A DNA stretch of 64,000 bases from Sycobia sp. Sy_11 (taxonomy: Eukaryota > Arthropoda > Insecta > Hymenoptera > Epichrysomallidae), in the NCBI GenBank assembly GCA_018907035.1, contig JACCIC010000223.1, forward strand, positions 783,173-847,172. The letters are read 5' to 3'. Under the pieces are notes generated by a model. It was not told the origin of the DNA. It saw only the letters and a program-made list of their open reading frames with translations, and searched no databases. Position 1 is the stretch's first letter; each line of letters starts with the position of its first letter. Positions 57,860-64,000 of this stretch are shown here, one piece after another. A program made the position numbers and the translations under genes.

Positions 57860-59799
57860 ATGGAGCTCCCTCAAGAAACCAGGAGTGAGATAGATGAGGA
57901 AAGAGCAAGACTTAGCAACGTTTACGAACAATTGGAAAAGGATACGTTGCTCACAGAAGCCGAACAGAAACACATACAAGTAGACGAGAATTTAACTACA
58001 GTAAGAGACAGATTACTGCGCTTCGAAATGCGGCGGCTGTTCGGACCAACAGCAGCAGAATGGCACGCCGCAAAGGATGAAGCAAGACAGACAGACGGAG
58101 ATATAACGGAACTATCAAAAGTTTTGAGTTCCACCGCACTCGATCATGTAGATCATGAAACAGCTAATATCAATAATGCGGAAAACAAAAGCTCCACCGA
58201 ACACCATGTTGCCACTATGGCACCGATCTGGTCGAATAACGCTCCATATATGGGATACCCGTACGGGCCATGGCCGTCACCACCGTTGCACAGCACGAAT
58301 ACCACGGGAGTTAATCATCCCCCACTGCTACCGACAGCTGGCAACCTCTGCCTGGAGGATGGCCATTCGCCCATCCGGCACGGTTCCAACAGTACGCCGC
58401 GATGCCACACACGGGTACGCCCTGCACAACAGCCGGAGCGCAGTCCACGCCTAATGCGGCACCGACAACCTTTAGTCACATGAACACCAGTCGATCCTTC
58501 GAGAACACCTATCTGAAGGAGACACGGACTGGACAATTGCTACGCCAGTGGAAGGTGCAGTTCACGGGAGCCCCTCGCGAAGACGTAGAGGAATTTATTG
58601 ATAGGATGGAAGAGACGATAAACAGTCTCGACATCCCAGCGGCTGACATTTTGAAACTAATTCCAGGGATACTGGGCGGCTCAGCCCGAATCTGGGCCAG
58701 ACCCTTATATAAGCAATGGCGTACCCTGGAAGAGTTCAAGGCAGCGCTGCGCCGTCAATTCAGGCCTATCGACTATACTCTACGCCTAGAAGAGGAATTG
58801 CGTGACAGAACGCAAGGCTCAAAAGTGCCCATTGGCTCTTACCTCAGAGGCATACGTGTCCTACTAGATAAAATGGCACCTGCACTGACACTGGAAGCAC
58901 AGCTCGACAGGATATATAGAAACCTGCATCCATCATATATGGAAAAGATCAATAGAAGCGAGTTCCAGTCCATCGACGACCTGCAATTGCTGGGCCAGCA
59001 AATTGAGCTGAATAGCTAGCTCACAAGGCGATATAAAGAGCCACCGGCATAAGACGAATGCATGGTGAGTACGGCGGCCTGCTCTCCGTTGGAAAGGGCG
59101 AATAGACGATCGAGACTGGCGGCAATCGATAACGATGAAAACACGGCCCCGAAGAAAACGGTTACGATAAGTGAAACATCCGCCTCCACAGACACTAGGG
59201 GCCACAGTGTACGATCGTATTCCCACAACTCATGGAGAGACACCCGAAGAGACAGTCCGTCCCCCATAGTCAACAGGGAAACAACGGCAAAACGAACAGA
59301 AGAGAACAGGCGACAAAGAAGTCCATCACCACCGTATCGGTCACCGTCCCCCTACCATAGAGGACCACCCTCCTCACCCAGATACCCCTCACCTGTATCG
59401 GCATCACGTCCAAGCAACCCCTCTCCATCCCCACCATACTGACACAGATACCCCTCGCGAAGTCCCCCACGTCACCGAGACCATGAATCACCGAGAAGGA
59501 GAACACCTGAACGACAATACAGATCGCCTAACAGAGACGATCATAAGTACCGCTCGTACAGATCGCCTGACAGGCGAGACCAGGAATATCGTTCCCCGAC
59601 ACGAGAGAACGGACGACGTTCTAGAAATGGACCGCAGCGGGAGGACGACAGGCCCTGCTGGACCTGTAAGAAACCAGGGCACTGGGCAGACAGATGCCCG
59701 GATAGACGGAAAGTCTACTGTTATAATTGTGGCGAGAACAATGTCACGACATTGAATTGTCCCCGCTGCAGCCCACGGAAGAGGTCGGGAAACGAGTAA
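57860..59799 (+). pseudogene. Ty3/gypsy gag with one frameshift and three nonsense codons
   Basis: Gag forms the retrotransposon particle and binds RNA. It starts MELPQETRSEIDEERARLSN, a coiled-coil-like N-terminus. A frameshift near 58355 moves to the second frame, which holds the capsid domain (LRQWKVQFTGAPREDVEEFI, FRRQ-type LRRQFRPIDYTLRLEEEL). Stops at 59017 (TAG), 59050 (TAA) and 59438 (TGA) interrupt the same frame, which then continues through an Arg/Ser/Pro-rich linker to two knuckles: CWTCKKPGHWADRC (CX2CX4HX4C) and CYNCGENNVTTLNC, in which Val sits in place of His, as in several insect lineages. Gag ends at TAA 59797-59799, two codons after the slippery site. Confidence 0.87.
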
Positions 59800-61214
59800 G
59801 GGACGAGGATGCTGGAGTCGAACTCGAGAATCCCTACAACACGACTCCAAATATCACAGACGACGAATACGACTGCCCCAAAGCCAGGGATGTAACTCAC
59901 ATACATCCCAACATCAAGGCACCCGAGGAAGAAAACAGATTCTTCCTCAACATTGAGCTGATGGGGACGATATTCCCAGCGCTGATCGATCCTGGCGCTC
60001 GGAAATCCTACGTAGGCCCTGGTCCCGGCAAACTGGTAAAGTCAGCTATTATACCGGTGCGCTCCTATATGCAGATGCCGGACGGCAAGGTATGTCCTGA
60101 CGAAGGCGAGGTCGATCTGTCACTAACGATCGACAACCAACGGCTTAAAGCCCGCTTCAAAGTATCGGCCTCCTTGAAATACGCCATGATACTTGGTATG
60201 GACATACTTTCGTCGCTAAAGATGACCATCAACTTTGCAGACGCTACGTGGCACACGCCTAAGAAAATCATCAGGCGTTTCGTCACCCAACACCGTGACT
60301 CACCTGAAGCTATCACGGCTATCGCAGCCGTCGACGGGGTAGCCCAATTAAAGGACGCAGAGAAAAAAGAAATGGACCGAGTGCTACGGCACCCTATACC
60401 GGAAAAAACCGGAACGTTGAAATTGGCACGCATGCAGCCACATTACATTGACACCCAGGGGCACCGTCCCATAAAACAGCGTCTCCGGCGAATACCGGAT
60501 AAACTCCTCCAGCAGGCTCATGCGGAACTTGACCGATTGCTCGAGGAGGGTATCATAGAACCGTCAGAAAGCTCGTGGAGCAGCTGCCCGGTAATCGTCC
60601 CTAAAAAGGACGGAAAAATAAGGTTCTGCATTGACTACCGGTCAGTCAACGCCATCACTAAGAAGGACGCATACCCTCTTCCGCATATGGATGTCCTGCT
60701 GGACAATTTACGTGACGCGCGGTACCTGACTAAAATAGATCTTAGTCAGGCCTACCACCAGATACCGCTTGAAGCGAGCAGTAAAGAGGTCACCGCCTTT
60801 GCGGTCCCGCAGAAAGGCCTCTTCCAATATACGAGACTACCATATGGGCTAACGAACGCCCCGGCCACCTTCCAGCTAGGTATGGACCTTGTTTTCGGGC
60901 CAGCGTGGCAACCGAATGTTTTCGTGTATATGGACGATATTATCGTCGCTACGAGGACCTTCGAGCAGCACCTTTGCGAGGTGAAAGCGGTCCTCAACCG
61001 CTTGAACGAGATAGGCCTACAGATAAATAAGGAGAAATCCGAGTTTTGCTGCCCGGAGGTCAAGTTCCTAGGGTACATCGTAGACGCGGACGGTCTGCAC
61101 ACTGACCCCGACAAAATTCGCCCAGTAAGCGAATACCCAAGGCCTACCAACCTGCGACAATTGAGGGCCTTTCTAGGCATGGTCGGGTGGTACGCTAGGT
61201 TCATAAGGACTTAG
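59727..61214 (+). pseudogene. Ty3/gypsy pol: protease and reverse transcriptase
   Basis: The open pol frame overlaps gag by about 73 nt. Protease: FPALIDPGARKSYVGPGPG (about 59970-60030), with DPG where most relatives have DTG or DSG, and a second motif YAMILGMDIL. Reverse transcriptase: RRIPDKLLQQAHAELDRLLE, GIIEPSESSWSSCPVIVPKK, DGKIRFCIDYRSVNAIT, TKIDLSQAYHQIPL (catalytic Asp), LPYGLTNAPATFQ and FVYMDDIIVA (catalytic YMDD), then VKFLGYIVDADGLHTDPDKI. The frame breaks at about 61208 by a one-base indel, before RNase H. The domain itself is complete. Confidence 0.92.
59787..59835 (+). promoter_or_regulatory. Candidate -1 ribosomal frameshift signal, gag to pol
   Basis: GGGAAAC at 59787-59793 lies in the gag frame as G GGA AAC, the canonical X XXY YYZ pattern, one codon (GAG) before the gag stop. 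Slipping back one base puts ribosomes on GGG AAA CGA GTA AGG, the pol frame. Five bases on, AGGGACGAG (59799-59807) pairs with CTCG and TCCCT (59823-59826 and 59831-59835) as a 9-bp stem with a 4-nt bulge. Slippery site, spacer and structure all fit. Confidence 0.72.
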
Positions 61215-61760
61215 CGGAAATCAAGCTGCCCCTCACCAAATTATTGAAAAAAAACATCCAGTGGCACTGGGGAGCAGCGCAACAGGAAGCTTTCGACAAG
61301 CTCAGAATCCTGTTGACGCAAACGCCTGTGCTAGCGCGCCCCGTGCAGAATCAACGGTATGTATTGCAAACCGATGCGAGCAATTACGCTCTAGGAGCAG
61401 TGCTAAGCCAAGACCACCACGGCGAAGAGCACCCGATTGCTTACGCAAGCAGGACATTGATACCAGCTTGAGACAAACTTATACCGTCACCGAGAAGGAG
61501 TGCCTAGCCGTCCTATGGGTAGTAGAAAAATTCCGCGGGTATTTACTCAGCTAGAAGTTTACGGTGATAACTGGCCACAGTAGCCTTTACTGGTTACACA
61601 CATTGAAAGACCCAACAGGAAGTTTAGCTAGATGGGCAACAGCACTCCAAGCGTACAACACTGGAAATCGTTCACAGAAAGGGAGCACGACATCATGTGC
61701 CAGACGCCCTATCAAGGCCCCCTCAACACCCAGAGTCCTCTACCGCAACTCTCACCACCC
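61205..61760 (+). pseudogene. Ty3/gypsy RNase H and connection, three frames
   Basis: Frame 2 carries IKLPLTKLLKKNIQWHWG, QEAFDKLRILLTQTPVLARP and LQTDASNYALGAVLSQDHHG (catalytic TDAS). A shift near 61470 moves to YTVTEKECLAVLWVVEKFRG (catalytic Glu), followed by a TAG at 61552 and VITGHSSLYWLHTLKDPTGS; another shift near 61660 gives FTEREHD/VPDALSRPPQ. All blocks are in the normal order. Confidence 0.85.
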
Positions 61761-62985
61761 TTGAAATGGACGACTGGTACGCCAGAAAAGTGCCGAGATC
61801 CAAAAACACCCGGAGTTATATCCCGATTGGTCGATCAAAGAGGGACGGTTGTATAAACATCGGCCAAATGACATTACGAAAGCGCTAGGCCACGACCAGG
61901 ATGGAAGCTCGTGGTACCCTCTAACGACAGAGAGCGCGTCCTCCATGAGTGTCATAACACTCTGACCTCAGGGCACTTTGGAGTGGATAAAACCACTCAC
62001 AACAGTCGGCCAGCAGTAGTACATGGCCAGGTATGAAAAGAGATATACAAAACATGTGAAACACTGCCTGAGTGTCAAATACACAAAGTGTCGCAGAGAG
62101 GACCCACGGGCTTGATGTCGCAACGAAACATCGAAGGTCCCTGGAGCAGTGTAGCCGTAGATATCATGGGCCCGTTTCCCGACCAACAACGGACAACATA
62201 AGTATCTCTTGGTGTTCCAAGATCTTTTCACCAATACATCGAGATACGCCCATTGCGAAAAGCAAATGGCCAAGCGATCACACGTGCACTAGAAGAGCAG
62301 ATCATCTTCAAGTGGGGTTGCCCGAAATACCTAATTTCGGACAATGGTACCGAGTTTGCCAACAACTGGCTAAAGACCAAACTCGCAGAATTAGGTATAG
62401 TACACCAATTTATTGCGCCGTACCACGCACAGGCCAACCCTGTAGAAAGAGTAAACAGGGTCATCAAAACCATGATCGCGATTTTTGTCCAAAACGACCA
62501 TAAAAACTGGGACATCCACCTCCCAGACTTTGCGATTGCAGTAAACACAGCAGTGCACGCTAGCACCCAGACGTCGCCGGCATTTTTAAATTTTGGCCGG
62601 AATCCCCGAGAAATGCCGACGTATCGTCAGTCTCAAGGTTCAATGCTGCAGGTGCAAACATTAACACCACTGGAATGGAAAAATCGCATGAAAAGATTGC
62701 CCGCCATCCACAATCTCATAAGAAAACACCTGAGCGCCGCGAAGTCAAAAACAGGCCAAATATTATAACAAGGGTCGCCGAGCGGAAATATTTCAGGTAA
62801 ACGACATGGTATGTCGACGCAGCAACCATGTTCTGTCGTCCGGTCCCAGCCAATTCTCAGCGAAATTGGCCCCAAAATTTGTACCTCCCTGTAAAATTAC
62901 AAAAAAGATATCCCCCGTCGTATTCAAGATCAAAGACATGAGTGACGGGAAAACGACAAAGGCACATATATCAGACCTCAAGTGA
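61761..62985 (+). pseudogene. Ty3/gypsy integrase, broken frame
   Basis: The N-terminal zinc-binding part is scrambled by shifts (ECQ/HTLSGHF-like fragments near 61940-61980). The core has VAVDIMGPFP (first Asp, about 62155), then from 62253 an open frame with GCPKYLISDNGTEFANNWLK (second Asp), FIAPYHAQANPVERVNRVIK (catalytic Glu) and NTAVHASTQTSPAFLNFGRN. It stops at 62766 and the C-terminal segment RAEIFQVNDMVCRRS continues in another frame to TGA 62983-62985. Confidence 0.85.
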
Positions 62986-64000
62986 TATCATCAACCTAAT
63001 AGCAGTAATTTATCCACAGGTATCAACAGCGAGCAACACGTGTACCGAGTAAACGGACGAGGCAGAGGACTGCGTCGATCGGTCATGTCCGATCAGTCCA
63101 AGAGACCTGGGGACGAACAAATTCCCCCCATCCCTCGCGTACGACCCAGAAGAAATGTGGGGGGTTAACGTCCAGAAGCGTAACCGCACCAACGGTGCAT
63201 ATACGCAGAGGTTCCCCAACCGCTTCAATACTACTCTCAATATGGAGAAGTAAGCGAGGCCCTCGAAGAGGTGCGGAAATCGCGACTGAATTTAATTCAG
63301 TTCAGCCCCGATACAACGCAGGAGTTCATCGAAGAGGAGCGGCGATGCAAATTATACAATAGCGGAAGCCTCATTCGCCCCTCGCTATTGGATACAAGCA
63401 TACCGACCCCCGAGGACCCCGAAATACCCACCCAAACCCAAACCCATACCATTACCGACAACGACACCCCAATGCAGAAGGCGTTCGTCAATTTTTCGGC
63501 AACACTACGCACCCAAGGCTAGGGGGGTGACGGCGAGGGACGAGGGTAGCTAAAGAGGAGGCGCTGGCGTTGTAGGCTGTCCGCAAGACGGAAAACGACG
63601 GGCAAACGCAGGAGTGGAGGGTGGGAAACGCTGGGCACGGGCCGGAACGCCAGAAAACGATAACAAAGCCGACGGAAATCGTACACCGGTCGCGAGCGGC
63701 GTCAAAAGACGGGAAAACGACGCAACGCAAAGAAGAACACGCCCGCAAACAGCAAACAAAAATCTGAAGCCAGAGAACCTCACACCGAAGGGGAGAAGGT
63801 GGGGCGGCGCCCCGGCAAACGAGAGGAAGAGGGCGAATTTCCGCAGCAGCCGCATTCCCAAGGGACCAGGAGAGAACCGGGCATCGGACAATAAGGGCGG
63901 GGGACGACAGCAAGAGGGGACCCCCGCACGAGCCAAAGCCGTTGCGGTCAGCCAGTTACAGATAGGCCAGAGGGCCCAAGGATTTCTTAGGACATCCTCC
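62986..64000 (+). other. 3' part of the gypsy element, no recognisable env
   Basis: An 83-codon ORF at 63271-63522 (MRKSRLNLIQFSPDTTQEFI start) is preserved in a region otherwise broken up; similar Pro/Thr-rich text surrounds it. 63530-64000 is purine- and GC-rich, with A/G-rich runs, and may include the polypurine tract or the start of the 3' LTR. No transmembrane or signal sequence suggests an envelope gene. Confidence 0.5.

Noticed and set aside
63271..63522. Envelope gene of the gypsy element
   Set aside because: The ORF is short, has no signal peptide, transmembrane segment or fusion-type motif.

Overview
The window looks like intergenic DNA from an insect nuclear genome. It is AT-rich with long (TA)n tracts, has a small split gene with GT-AG splicing, and carries a transposon mix seen in insects: several mariner families, Tc1, a Kolobok-like element, Penelope-like elements (PLEs), an I-type LINE, and Ty3/gypsy and BEL/Pao LTR elements. 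An ant or other hymenopteran is my best guess, but this is inference. I see no bacterial operons, rRNA, tRNA or CRISPR.

Layout. 1-0.8 kb: mariner running off the left edge. 1.4-2.2 kb: the only host-like gene, two exons on the minus strand, product unknown. 2.8-3.8 kb: small direct and inverted repeats. 3.8-10.4 kb: mostly unassigned, with a PLE remnant at 6.8-7.2 kb and two GC-richer blocks of unknown origin. 10.4-14.1 kb: copy A of a long repeat (here 'R') carrying an RNase H-like fragment and an old PLE terminus. 14.1-22.4 kb: unassigned DNA, a pentanucleotide palindrome and a 60-bp minisatellite, possibly inside a Helitron-like element. 22.4-24.1 kb: PLE and Polinton-type integrase remnants. 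24.2-27.9 kb: a mariner split by a Kolobok-like element with a TTAA duplication. 28.0-28.9 kb: an inverted pair of PLE termini inside a 15-bp target duplication. 31-37.7 kb: decayed mariners, a Tc1 piece and a BEL/Pao remnant.

37.7-53 kb: copy B of R, in reverse orientation to copy A and expanded by nested insertions: a PLE complex (38.67-43.85 kb, 14-bp target duplication) with an uninterrupted 816-codon reverse transcriptase/GIY-YIG ORF and hammerhead-ribozyme-like termini; a 5.4-kb LINE (11-bp duplication); and a solo LTR. From 53.07 kb to the right edge lies a Ty3/gypsy element with a 1.3-kb LTR, an unusually long AT-rich leader, a gag with nonsense codons, a well-formed candidate -1 frameshift signal at the gag/pol overlap, and a pol broken by several frameshifts.

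No pathway is encoded. The interest lies in element structure: inverted-dimer PLE insertions made in one integration event, ribozyme motifs whose helix III is a bare palindrome, and a readable order of insertions (R and its old PLE terminus first, then the PLE complex, LINE and LTR elements inside copy B).
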